From a virus, in IMG/VR virus record IMGVR_UViG_3300030110_001739, positions 26,201-47,086 of that record: a stretch of 20,886 nucleotides of DNA. The stretch is one strand, 5' to 3'. Positions within the stretch are counted from its first letter, which is position 1. Each line of letters opens with the position of its first letter. Below the pieces are notes generated by a model. The model searched no databases. It was not told the DNA's origin and saw only the letters and a list, made by a program, of their open reading frames with translations. Positions 1 to 9,800 of the stretch are shown one piece after another. Both the position numbers and the translations under genes were made by a program.

Positions 1-1250
1 CCACCAAAAGCTGTACCTATACCTCTACCTATACCACCACCAATGTTACTACCTGCATCTCTATCAGCTTTGTCTCCATATGCAAAATTTCCTGCTTGAC
101 CTAATACTCTATCCCAAGGAATATTACCACCGCCTTGAAATTTCTTCACTTGATTTATGTTTGTTAATGGAGTGAATCCAGGATTATCAAACATAGTCAT
201 AGTCTTACCATGTTTAGCAAGTACATTTGTACCAACTCCATAGATAGGAAAGAACTCTTCTCCTGTATTTTGAATATCTTCAGGACGTACGTATTCTCTT
301 TCTACTTTTTCTGGTTTAGTCATAGCAGCCATTCTTGCAATCTTAGTGACTTCTACCATTTGTTCTAAGTCTTTTAAAGCATCTTTCTGACCCTTTATCT
401 TACTAATACCCATCATTACATCTTTCGCAACAGGAGTATTAAGGACTTGACCTAGTCCATCTGATTGCATAAAGTCTCCTACTTTAGACATGAAGTTTGA
501 AGGAGTTCCGTCTTCATTATAACTTGCTGTGCTGAATGATTTTCCAAAAACACCAGAGCCATCAGGGTTACCATATTGAGGTTGTTCTGGTATTTCAAAT
601 CCAAGATCTGGATACTCAATATTACCCTCAAATTGTGCTTTAGGTACTTCATGTCCCCAACCTTTTTTCTTAAGTGCTAAGTGCTCTTTGTAAGTCATAG
701 CTTTCTTAGTCTTCTTAGTCTTAGGATCATACATCAGATGTGGTTTAAACTTACCACCTTTTTTACCTGTCAGCATTTCTAACTCTCCAACTTCTACAGA
801 TCCTGTTTGACCACCACCTCCACCGAACAGACCACCAACTCCTTCTATCACACTTCCAAGATCTTTGAGGTTCCCCAATAAACCACCATCATTATCTTTT
901 TTATTCATGTTAGCATACATAGCATCTATTTTTGCTTTATATTCATAGTCTTCTTTCTCATCTTCAGTAGTCATAGAATCAACGCCCAGCTCATAGGCTC
1001 TATCTTTAAACTGATCAAATTGAGAAAGGACATCTTTGTTAACATCCTTTAGAAGTTCTGTACCATCAATTACTTTACGGTTATTAGTTGGTGCTACATC
1101 AGTATATTCTATGACATCACCTACTGCAGCTTTCTTAAGCTTAGCCAGTTCTTTTCCGTGTTTTTTCATAAAAGCTTCTTCTGTAGGAAACTTTTTGTAG
1201 AATTCTTTTTCAGACTTAACGCCTGCTATTTTTAATATTTGAGCTTTCAT
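1..1250 (-). CDS. Large Lys/Gly-rich virion protein, C-terminus cut by window edge
   Basis: An open frame starts at the ATG at 1248-1250 and runs without a stop to base 1, giving 416 visible codons; the C-terminus lies outside the window. The start is 4 bases after the stop of the 1566-aa gene. The N-terminus (MKAQILKIAGVKSEKEFYKK, then FPTEEAFMKKHGKELAKLKK) is basic, and I recognise this style of N-terminus from large proteins of Bacteroidota crAss-like phages. A Gly run (GGLFGGGGG) lies near residue 140. The last visible residues are Gly-rich (SNIGGGIGRGIGTAFGG), which looks like a flexible or membrane-interacting segment. No catalytic motif is visible. In the order muzzle then cargo, this is a candidate second ejected cargo protein. 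That role is an inference from position and composition only. Confidence 0.75.
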   Translation of the reverse strand, partial: MKAQILKIAGVKSEKEFYKKFPTEEAFMKKHGKELAKLKKAAVGDVIEYTDVAPTNNRKVIDGTELLKDVNKDVLSQFDQFKDRAYELGVDSMTTEDEKEDYEYKAKIDAMYANMNKKDNDGGLLGNLKDLGSVIEGVGGLFGGGGGQTGSVEVGELEMLTGKKGGKFKPHLMYDPKTKKTKKAMTYKEHLALKKKGWGHEVPKAQFEGNIEYPDLGFEIPEQPQYGNPDGSGVFGKSFSTASYNEDGTPSNFMSKVGDFMQSDGLGQVLNTPVAKDVMMGISKIKGQKDALKDLEQMVEVTKIARMAAMTKPEKVEREYVRPEDIQNTGEEFFPIYGVGTNVLAKHGKTMTMFDNPGFTPLTNINQVKKFQGGGNIPWDRVLGQAGNFAYGDKADRDAGSNIGGGIGRGIGTAFG

Positions 1251-1254
1251 ATTA

Positions 1255-4200
1255 TTAGTATTTGTCTAACCAGCCGCCTGGTTGTGGGGTATTATAGTTT
1301 GTAAAGTTAGTTAATTGATCTAAGGTGACCAAAGATCTTCCCTGTTTTGCTGTCATTGTTTGTTGTTTATTGTCCTGATTTACAGCTGCTATACTGTTCA
1401 TCATTTCAATAAGAGCTTCATCTGATTCCACGCTACGTTCTAAATCTTGGAAACGTGCATTGTTTTTTATCCTGAAATTCTTTCTTGCTTTATCAAGATC
1501 TTCTTGAGTAAATGTATCTTTTCTTGCATCATATATACCTTGATCATTTAATAGATAACGGAACTCTTGCATTCTACCTAACACTTCTGTTGGGTTTGTA
1601 TAGTAATATTCTTGTTTAGGTAAACCCAGTGAATTATCTTTTGTACTACGGAACATAAGATCTTTTGTAGACTGTGGTATTCTACCACCTCCTTCATCAG
1701 CTGCATGAGCAAACTCATGTATAGGTGTGGTGTTATAACTCCATAGAGGATTCTCTGGTGTAAGTGCAGAGTACTCAGGTCTAAACTGAATATTTTTATT
1801 ACCGAAGCGATTGTAAACTCCTTGTATGTCTTGATTGCTTGTGGAGTAATCACTTGATTCAGGTAAGAAACTTACACTTGTTTTCATTACATTGTTTAAT
1901 CTAGTCTTCGCTTCTTCTGCTATCTCATTATCTGTGTAATCAGGAAACTCTTTCTTTAATCTATCTTGATACTTTTGAGAGTTCATATAACTCTTTAAGA
2001 ATTGATATTGGTTTACTCCTTCTTTATTTAAACCACCTCCCTCTTGTGCATAGGCCATGTTAGAAGGACCAGAAGATTGACTGTTGTCTGATATAGTATT
2101 TAAGAGCATATTTATTTCATCATCTGAATAAAGTTTCTTTAGATCTTGATACTGCTCGTTTATCTTCATAGTCTCTTGCATCTCAGGAGTCACCTCTGAA
2201 TCAAAGATACTAGGCAATCCTTTTGCTTTTCCTCCTAGTTGCGGTTCTGTTTCATAAAAATATCTTATAGCATTTAATCTTGCTCTAACTTCTGTAGGAT
2301 CTCCTATATATTTTAACTCACTAACATCACCTTTACTTAGTTCATTAGTATTCTTTTTATTTCTAATGTTAGTTTTATTAAGACTGTTAATTAGTTTAAC
2401 ATCTGATAGAGGTATGTTTAATTTTGCAAAGTTATTATACTTACCACCGTAATCTTGAGAATGTGATAATTCATGTAACAATACATCATCTGGTCCTTTA
2501 CCTATAAATTTATCTCCTCCATCATAGTTACTATAATCCATTTGAATACGATGTGGTCCTCTATTGTATCTACCTAAGAAACTATCACTACCATCAGCTT
2601 TCTCAATTTTAACATCATCAAGAAAAATATTTCTCTTAAAAGTTCTATCATCTATGAGTTTTTGATTTCCCTTAAAACTATTACTTAATAACTCTTGACC
2701 TCTATTAGACATGTTCCAGTTCTTTAGAAACTCTATCTGTTTTGATGCATCAATTGTTTCTCCCTCTTGAGCCATAGGATACTCTGTAACAGAGTTACCA
2801 TCAAACTTGTAATCTTTACCTGGTTGCATCATTTTCTTATCACCAGTGTCAGATATTCCTAGCACAGGAAAGTCTACTCCTTTCATTGTTATATTGGGGG
2901 AGTTTATTTTAGTTATCTTTCCTGGGTTGGTTAACTGTCCCATATCGTCTTCTATCACCTCATATTTATCTAGCCATCCACCATCTTTCATTGGCTCACA
3001 ACTACCCTTACTAAAAGGTGTCTTACCAGGAACTGTTTTATATCCTGGCCAACATCTACCACCTTTTTTAAAACTTTTATATCCCCCTTCTATACCTTTC
3101 TCTTGGGCTGTTTCTCTACTATGTAAAAAAGATTCTCTATTACCTGGAGCTTCTACATTCTTATGTCCTTGTAACCATAGATCTATTAGATCTAGTTTAC
3201 CTGTTGCATAATCAGCTAATGTTGCATCTGACTCAATTAGATTCGATAAGAACAAAGTATACTGATCTTGCTCTGATAATAGGTCTGCTGACTTAGCATT
3301 TAAAATTGTAGGATTAAGTTCTAAGTTCAAAGCACCAGCAACATTTTTATATCTATTCTTTGCTGTCTTTAATGAAGGACCTTCAAACTGAAACATACCT
3401 CTACCAGGGCCTCCACCTATTTGTTTTTGCTTAGGGTTCATAGTATGTCCAGATTCATGGTAAGCTATTGTGTCTGCAACCGCTCCCCACATATCTCTGT
3501 CACCACCTCTGGTTTTCACTACATAGTCTAGTAAATTATCAAATCCTAAAACTTCTCCGTTCTGTGCTTTACCACCATTTCTCATTTGGGTATTTGTTGG
3601 TCCCTCCATACCTGGACCACCCTTAGGATCTATTCCTAACATTCCTGCTCCTATAACTGGTGGAACTGCTGCAGGTAATTTATTTAAGATAGTGGATAAA
3701 TTCTTAAAGTTATTAGCAGTAGGAGACATAAAATCAAATATTCTAGTATTACTAAGGAACTTATTTGTAGTTACATTAAACGCTCCTCTAGGATTAGTCT
3801 GGAAGAATATTTGTGCCTTTGCAATTATTTCAGGAGTTACTTGTTGATATCTAGTTTTTAATATACCAGCCTCCATCATTGCTTGTCTTAATTCTTGAAC
3901 AAAAGCCATAGGCTCTTTTCCTTTACTACCTTTCATAAAATAGTCATAAGCATCTTGAGAATTTTTATTCCACATAGGACTATTTTTTTCAAGTGGTTGA
4001 ATAAGACTTCTTATCCAATCATCTTGTGGCATTTTTCTTCCTTTTTGAAATCCGTGTCCTAATATTTCATGAGCATATATAGGCTTATTACCAACCCATG
4101 ATCTTCCAATCATTATTTCTGGTATATTTATATCCTTACCTAATATAGGATGTTTTCCCTTTAGGAGATTAAACTTTTTATTGGGATTCCTCACCATTTC

Positions 4201-5955
4201 TATATACTGTTTTCTTATCCATGGGGGTAAGTCATCAACAGGAAGCATATCACCTTTTTGATACCATGCATTGTCATACATCTTCTTTCCTGGATCTTTA
4301 TAGAAGAACTCTGAAACAGCATTCATCAATTTCTCATCTGTCATTTCATCCATATTTGCAGCTAACTGACCAGCTCTTTGATTCTTACTTGTTGCATTTA
4401 AAATTTCTCTAAGTCTAGCTTGAGCATTTATCTCAGCCTGTTGTCTAATCGATAGGAATACATCTGCTTTATCTCTGCTATATCCAATACTCTTTAGGTA
4501 TTCTTCTTCCATCTCAACCAATCTTTTAAATCCTTCAGGACTAGAAAGATCTTTAAATACTTCTCTTTGATATTCTCTAAGTTTAGATGCTTCAGTAGAT
4601 ATGTTTAAAAGTTCATCTTTTATTATATTTCGTGCAACTACTGGATCAGAGTTACTTATTCTATTTGCGACTGTTTTAGCAGTTGGTGCATAATTAAAGT
4701 CTATAAGGTCTGTACTCTTTACATTAGGTTTGGCAGCTGTAATAGCATCTGTTGAAGCACCTAAAGGACTACTTATACCTGCAACAGGATTAAGTCCATA
4801 ATTTAAAGCACCTCCGACTCCACTACCTTTTGGAGCAAACAAAGCACCTAGACCAAGATTCAATGTTGCCCAACCTGCTTCAGGTGCAGCAAGTTTTAAC
4901 TTTTCATACATAGCCTCTCCTGTGGTTGTTTTACCCATATAATGATCAGCTTCAATTCGTCTCGCTTTTTTTGCTAATGCATCACTAGTAAATATATTAC
5001 TTTCGATAGGTTGGAAATTATCATAAGGACTAAAGTAATTACCTATAGGAGCTACCACGGTGTTATATATATCTCCTATTGCTCTCAAAGGGTTAGCAAG
5101 AAAAGCTAGTGGATACTCATCACCAGTTAATCCTCTGTCTAATATTTTATTTACTCTTTCAGCATACTCTGCTCTTTCTCTTCTTTTAACCGGATCTAGT
5201 TCACCTTGTGAAATCATAGGTTGTCTTCTAGGAGCGTTCACTACAACCTCATCTAACTGTTGTAAACCTTCAGTAAAAGGAAACTTAGGAGACTCAAACC
5301 GTTGAATAGCAGGAATATTGACTCTTGTATTATCTTGCACTACTTCATTATATCCTTTTTGAGCTTTAGTTAATGAGTCTGCAAATGAAGGAGCTTTCAT
5401 TTCTGATTGTGTATATAGAGGTGGTGGAGTATTAGAACGTGAATACATCATACCAGATGCACCAGGAAGACTTCCACCTTTTTTTAATCCTTTTAGTTTC
5501 ATAGCGGCTTTTATCCCAACTTTCTTCATCATACCTGCATCTTTATAAAAGTCTTGTCCGTATATATAATTCTGTAATTCTTTTTTAGACATACCAGATT
5601 CCTTAAGATATCTCTGTACGTCTTTTCTACTAACGGACCCAAATAGATCAATATAGTCATCCACGTCCATCCTAGGAGTTATTTGTTTGTAAATATCAAC
5701 AATCTCTTCAGCTGACTGTGAGCTAATATTGCTTAGTTTTTTAGGTAACTGTCTATAAACATAACTAGGCATACTCGCCTGGAGCACCACTCCCCCATCT
5801 TGATACTTGTCTAACCACCCACCGTTGATTTTTTTCATAGGTGTTGCACCTCCAGCTATAGCACCGAAGTATCTCTTCTGCTTATCAGTCAGAGATCTAC
5901 CATGGACAGTTCCATCGTCTAACATTTTCTTTGCTTTACCTGGTGTTAATGCCAT
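1255..5955 (-). CDS. Giant multi-enzyme virion protein: three zincin motifs plus lysozyme-like segment
   Basis: A 1566-aa protein whose ATG overlaps the upstream stop by one base (TAATG), suggesting translational coupling. The N-terminus (LTDKQKRYFGAIAGGATP, residues 22-39) is a motif I recognise at the start of many phage proteins. Visible domains in order: zincin 1 with HEILGH (629-634), the HExxxH spacing known from peptidase family M49, and a possible third ligand in EPMAFVQELR (681-690); a lysozyme or transglycosylase-like segment from about 800 to 960, with AYHESG (candidate Glu834) and GGGPGRGMFQFE; zincin 2 with HELSH (1161-1165) and PTEV (Glu1222); zincin 3 with HEFAH (1413-1417) and PTEV (Glu1457). 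Zincins 2 and 3 are paralogous. GGWLDKY occurs at 45-51, 992-998 and 1560-1566. A Cys motif (RCWPGYK...KGSC, 967-986) precedes the second copy. Placed after the muzzle gene, it is plausibly an ejected cargo enzyme cutting peptidoglycan and protein at the host envelope. The enzyme motifs are seen; the role is inferred. Confidence 0.85.
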   Translation of the reverse strand: MALTPGKAKKMLDDGTVHGRSLTDKQKRYFGAIAGGATPMKKINGGWLDKYQDGGVVLQASMPSYVYRQLPKKLSNISSQSAEEIVDIYKQITPRMDVDDYIDLFGSVSRKDVQRYLKESGMSKKELQNYIYGQDFYKDAGMMKKVGIKAAMKLKGLKKGGSLPGASGMMYSRSNTPPPLYTQSEMKAPSFADSLTKAQKGYNEVVQDNTRVNIPAIQRFESPKFPFTEGLQQLDEVVVNAPRRQPMISQGELDPVKRRERAEYAERVNKILDRGLTGDEYPLAFLANPLRAIGDIYNTVVAPIGNYFSPYDNFQPIESNIFTSDALAKKARRIEADHYMGKTTTGEAMYEKLKLAAPEAGWATLNLGLGALFAPKGSGVGGALNYGLNPVAGISSPLGASTDAITAAKPNVKSTDLIDFNYAPTAKTVANRISNSDPVVARNIIKDELLNISTEASKLREYQREVFKDLSSPEGFKRLVEMEEEYLKSIGYSRDKADVFLSIRQQAEINAQARLREILNATSKNQRAGQLAANMDEMTDEKLMNAVSEFFYKDPGKKMYDNAWYQKGDMLPVDDLPPWIRKQYIEMVRNPNKKFNLLKGKHPILGKDINIPEIMIGRSWVGNKPIYAHEILGHGFQKGRKMPQDDWIRSLIQPLEKNSPMWNKNSQDAYDYFMKGSKGKEPMAFVQELRQAMMEAGILKTRYQQVTPEIIAKAQIFFQTNPRGAFNVTTNKFLSNTRIFDFMSPTANNFKNLSTILNKLPAAVPPVIGAGMLGIDPKGGPGMEGPTNTQMRNGGKAQNGEVLGFDNLLDYVVKTRGGDRDMWGAVADTIAYHESGHTMNPKQKQIGGGPGRGMFQFEGPSLKTAKNRYKNVAGALNLELNPTILNAKSADLLSEQDQYTLFLSNLIESDATLADYATGKLDLIDLWLQGHKNVEAPGNRESFLHSRETAQEKGIEGGYKSFKKGGRCWPGYKTVPGKTPFSKGSCEPMKDGGWLDKYEVIEDDMGQLTNPGKITKINSPNITMKGVDFPVLGISDTGDKKMMQPGKDYKFDGNSVTEYPMAQEGETIDASKQIEFLKNWNMSNRGQELLSNSFKGNQKLIDDRTFKRNIFLDDVKIEKADGSDSFLGRYNRGPHRIQMDYSNYDGGDKFIGKGPDDVLLHELSHSQDYGGKYNNFAKLNIPLSDVKLINSLNKTNIRNKKNTNELSKGDVSELKYIGDPTEVRARLNAIRYFYETEPQLGGKAKGLPSIFDSEVTPEMQETMKINEQYQDLKKLYSDDEINMLLNTISDNSQSSGPSNMAYAQEGGGLNKEGVNQYQFLKSYMNSQKYQDRLKKEFPDYTDNEIAEEAKTRLNNVMKTSVSFLPESSDYSTSNQDIQGVYNRFGNKNIQFRPEYSALTPENPLWSYNTTPIHEFAHAADEGGGRIPQSTKDLMFRSTKDNSLGLPKQEYYYTNPTEVLGRMQEFRYLLNDQGIYDARKDTFTQEDLDKARKNFRIKNNARFQDLERSVESDEALIEMMNSIAAVNQDNKQQTMTAKQGRSLVTLDQLTNFTNYNTPQPGGWLDKY
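1258..1278 (-). repeat. GGWLDKY peptide repeat, copy 3
   Basis: Encodes the last seven residues, 1560-1566, in codons GGC GGC TGG TTA GAC AAA TAC, immediately before the TAA stop. Confidence 0.85.
2962..2982 (-). repeat. GGWLDKY peptide repeat, copy 2
   Basis: Encodes residues 992-998, in codons GGT GGA TGG CTA GAT AAA TAT. It lies at the junction between the zincin 1 and lysozyme-like half and the zincin 2 and 3 half. Confidence 0.85.
5803..5823 (-). repeat. GGWLDKY peptide repeat, copy 1
   Basis: Encodes residues 45-51 of the 1566-aa protein, in codons GGT GGG TGG TTA GAC AAG TAT. It is followed by QDGG. Confidence 0.85.
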
Positions 5956-6821
5956 TATTTATATGATATTTGTGCTGGTGCTACAATAAACTGACTCACA
6001 ATATGTGTAGTAGAGGAGTTGTCTAATATGTGTCTCACCTTTACGTTCTTAGCTCTTAGTTGTGACTTCTTAAATGATAAGTCACCATAGTTCATGTTGT
6101 CCTGATTCACCACCTTATCTATTGATTTGGATTCACAGGATGTTTTAAATAGAGGTACCTGGTCATCTTTTTGTAGTGCCCAGAAAGTATTATATTGATA
6201 GAAACTATCTGTCTTTGCAAAAGTAATAGTTTTACTATCAGTATTTAATATAGGGTATTGGAGATATTCACTTAAGTTATTCATAGGTTTAGGAACAAGC
6301 TCCAGTATACCTGTTGATTGCTGACCATTATATAGGACAGCTTTATTAAAGTATTTATCGTCTGTTTGTATTTTACTATTAGCATCAAATTCTCCTAATA
6401 CGGATGGTATATATGTATACACCTTGCTATAGTCTTTTATGTTCTGTAGTATCTGATCATGATACTTATATGAAAAAGGATACTCAATTATATAAGGAGC
6501 AATATCTCCATAGTAATAATTATACAAAGTATCGTTTCTCAAATGAGTCCACAAACAACCTGTTCTTAGTGGTTTAAATACAGCATTCGAATATGTTTCA
6601 TCGGGTATATCTTCAAGAGTAATAAATTTACTGTACTCACAATCTCCATGAGATTTAAGTTCTATTACTAATACACTTTGATCCACTGTATAAGAAACCC
6701 CGTGTGCCAATTTACTTAACGAAACAGAGGTGTCTATAACATTGCTCTGATCATCAAATATGTCAAATGGTCCTGTGTTAGGACTTGCAGCTAGTATTTT
6801 TATGTTTATAATCTTAGTCAT
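5955..6821 (-). CDS. Tail-associated protein with N-terminal GPF-type adaptor domain
   Basis: A 288-aa protein, 2 bases after the muzzle gene and overlapping the next gene by one base. Residues 1-70 (ASPNTGPFDIFDD, then a Ser/Leu-rich stretch, then VLVIELKSHGDC) align by eye with the N-terminal domain of the four fibre genes at 17565-19904, although this copy lacks the VDGxTxAFxT core and is the most diverged. The remaining 215 residues are rich in Tyr, Asp and Asn (for example LYNYYYGDIAPYIIEYPFSY) and look like beta-rich structural protein; I recognise no family there. Its position between the muzzle and the large cargo gene, with an adaptor shared with fibres, suggests a tail-tip or fibre-attachment component. 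There are no membrane segments or signal peptide. The function is inferred. Confidence 0.7.
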   Translation of the reverse strand: MTKIINIKILAASPNTGPFDIFDDQSNVIDTSVSLSKLAHGVSYTVDQSVLVIELKSHGDCEYSKFITLEDIPDETYSNAVFKPLRTGCLWTHLRNDTLYNYYYGDIAPYIIEYPFSYKYHDQILQNIKDYSKVYTYIPSVLGEFDANSKIQTDDKYFNKAVLYNGQQSTGILELVPKPMNNLSEYLQYPILNTDSKTITFAKTDSFYQYNTFWALQKDDQVPLFKTSCESKSIDKVVNQDNMNYGDLSFKKSQLRAKNVKVRHILDNSSTTHIVSQFIVAPAQISYK

Positions 6822-6823
6822 AT

Positions 6824-9800
6824 CTATATATCACATGCTCCTATTAATGATCCTTCTGCACCAACATTAACGTTTGTACAATATTGTTTTGTTTCTCCAG
6901 TAGCTACTGATAAACTCTGAGGTATTCCATTACAGTCATCATACCACACTACAATAGGTCCTGTTACTTCCCACTTATAACATGGGTATACGGATGTAGT
7001 AGTTGTAGTTGTAACAAATGAAGTGGTAGTTGTAGTAGTGGTTGTAGGTCCACCAGCTGGACTAGTACAAGAAGCTTGTTGAGTGATGTTACTTACTTCT
7101 CGAGTTTCCCAAACTGTAGGAAGTATAGGTAAACAACTACTAGATGCATCCTGTAGGAAAACTACATCAAATGGAGTTAATGGAGTTACTTGGAAATATG
7201 CATAGTCACATGTAGTTGAACCTGCAATTATTGTTGTATTACACTCACACTCGTAAATAGCTGAAACTGGTTTTGTGTGATCCCATTGTGCAGCAGTGAT
7301 TGTTATATCTACTTCTGGAGTAGCTACTGCATTATCATAATCCCATTCAAAATAGTGGTGTTCTGCTGCTGCAGTGTTTTTTCCTATTGTTATTAGTTTA
7401 CCTGCTGTAGTATATAGTAGATTTGTTGTCCATGTATAACCAGCTGGTAAAGCAAACTTAACTGTTACTGCTGCTGATGTAGTATCTATCTCCACTACAG
7501 AACCTAATGTTGTGTCTAGTGCTATTAATGTATTATCATCTTTAACTATTACTCCAGCTGTTGTATCAAATGCACCTGGTGTTACATCTGTATCTGCTAC
7601 TGCACTCCAGTTAGTTGTGTTTATAGTCCATTTCTTAAATGCACTACCATCCCATACATATAATGTATTTGGACCTAAAGCTAACTTACCACCTGTATAA
7701 CCTGGAATGTTTATTAACTCACCAAACTTAATAACATTTGCGTTATTCCATATATATGCCTCTGCATTATCATTGTTAATAATGAATCCACAACACTCGT
7801 TTATTCCTCCAGTGTACGTAGTAGTTGTTGTTGTAAGTGTATTACAGTTACAATCTATATCATCTCTTATTACACCATCTTCAACATATATAGCTCTAGT
7901 GTAATCATCAGCTTCTCTAGTATACCATCCATCAGCAACACGTGTACAGTCTGAACTGTCTCCCAAATATACCGAGCTTCCTATTAAACCATCTTGAGAT
8001 ATAACTGGAGTAGCTTGATACACGAAAGATATAGCTACCACTTCTGTATCTGAACCAGGTGGGACATTTTTTAACATAGATCCAATTGCACAAGCCTCTT
8101 GTGCACTATTTTTACCTACCACTGGACCTGCTGCTGTTTTAACTTGATATCCTTCAGTAAACGAATCAGTTAATAAACCACTAGGTCTAGCACATATAGT
8201 TGTAGTTGTAGGACTAGGAACAGTAATATATCCCACTCCATCTATTTCACATCCTAGTTCTTCTGATACCGCTATGTTAATAGAGCAGTCAGGTATATAT
8301 GCAGTAGTTGTAGTAGTGGTAAATAAAGGATTAGAAGTAGTAGTTGTACTTGTTGTAATAAGAACAGGGGGTTGAAGTTCTCCTGCAATTACATCTAATA
8401 GGGGATCTTCCTCTCCAATTCTACTTCTATCTGGAGTGTCTAGTATAGCAGTAAACTCTGTACAGCAAGTATTTATACCTGAATAGTAGAAGTTGTTTTC
8501 TCCTATGTAAAAATTAGGTAGATAGGAGTGAAAAGATATCCACGTTTTTGTACTAAAGTCAAACGACATAGTCCAAGATTTACTACAGAAATATTCTTTG
8601 TCAAATAAAAATACTTCTTGTTCTATGAGTTCTTCGTCTATTACTGTTTCTACAAAGAACTTCTTACTTTCAGAGTTATATTTAACATTATCACTAAGTG
8701 GAATGTAATCTAATTTTGTAACAATAATTCTATCAAACTTACTATCATATACACCATGTAATCCTATACCCTTAAAGTGATTATCTATATATACATCTGG
8801 GAAGTATTCTAATATCTCAAATGGTAAATGATTTGTCATGAATCTATTAACACCAGATCCAAACTTAGTGAGATCTAGTAGCTTGCTACCAGCTAGTAAG
8901 AATATTTGTCCTCTTTTAGCATCTGCAGTAACTGATCCGTAAGGTAATTTGAGTAGGAACTTGTGTTGAGACCCTACATAACCTAGGTCTGTTTCTGCAA
9001 AATCTACAGGAGGAGCTCCATCAAATAATCTAGGATTACCAATGTAGGCTGCTTGTGGGTTACTAGTATCAATTGTTAATAGCTTGTTATATAGTAAAGC
9101 TTTGTTTTCAAAACGTGCTAACACAGCTCTATCCATCATACCATCTAAGGATGTAAGATTACCATAGTTCTGTGGGAAGTCATGGAAAGAAAGAGCTCTA
9201 TATACAAGCCAGTTGTTTACTCTGTTATCTGCACTATCTCCCTGTGTATCTGAATAGATTGCTCTGAATGGGAAGTATGTAAAACATAAATCTTCTATCC
9301 AGTCTGGAGGTAGTTGAGTAAATACATTTTCTTTATTTTGTTTTGAGAATGTAACATTATAGTAGTATGTATTATCTTGAGCAATAGGTACATTTGTTTC
9401 CTGTAACCAATCATCAGGAATACCACTACTTACATGAGGCCAGAAGTCTCCTTCATTGGTATTAAAGGCTTGTCTTAGATCTGTATTATATACTGTCTCA
9501 CAATAGAAATTAGGAATACCATACGCAAATAAATACATATACCCATCATAGAATGTTCTATAAGTTCCTGCTATAGGATTCTCATCTCCACCTCCTCCTT
9601 GGGGATATAAAGAAGGGTCTGTTGGACAATCAAAATTGTGTGCCTTAACAGATATAAGGTTGTACATGTTTTGATCATCACCTTCAGTTACTCTATAGTT
9701 GGACAATATAGATCTAGCTGAATGCCAGAATTTAGGATATGCAACATTTCCTATTTCATCAAAGAATATATCTGAGTCATCTGGTCCATTAACTCTGTTA

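Noticed and set aside
3445-3459. HESGH (residues 833-837) as a fourth zincin HExxH
   Set aside because: The following GGGPGRGMFQFE and LIDLWLQGHK fit a lysozyme-like fold better, with Glu834 as the catalytic acid. I keep the zincin reading only as an alternative.
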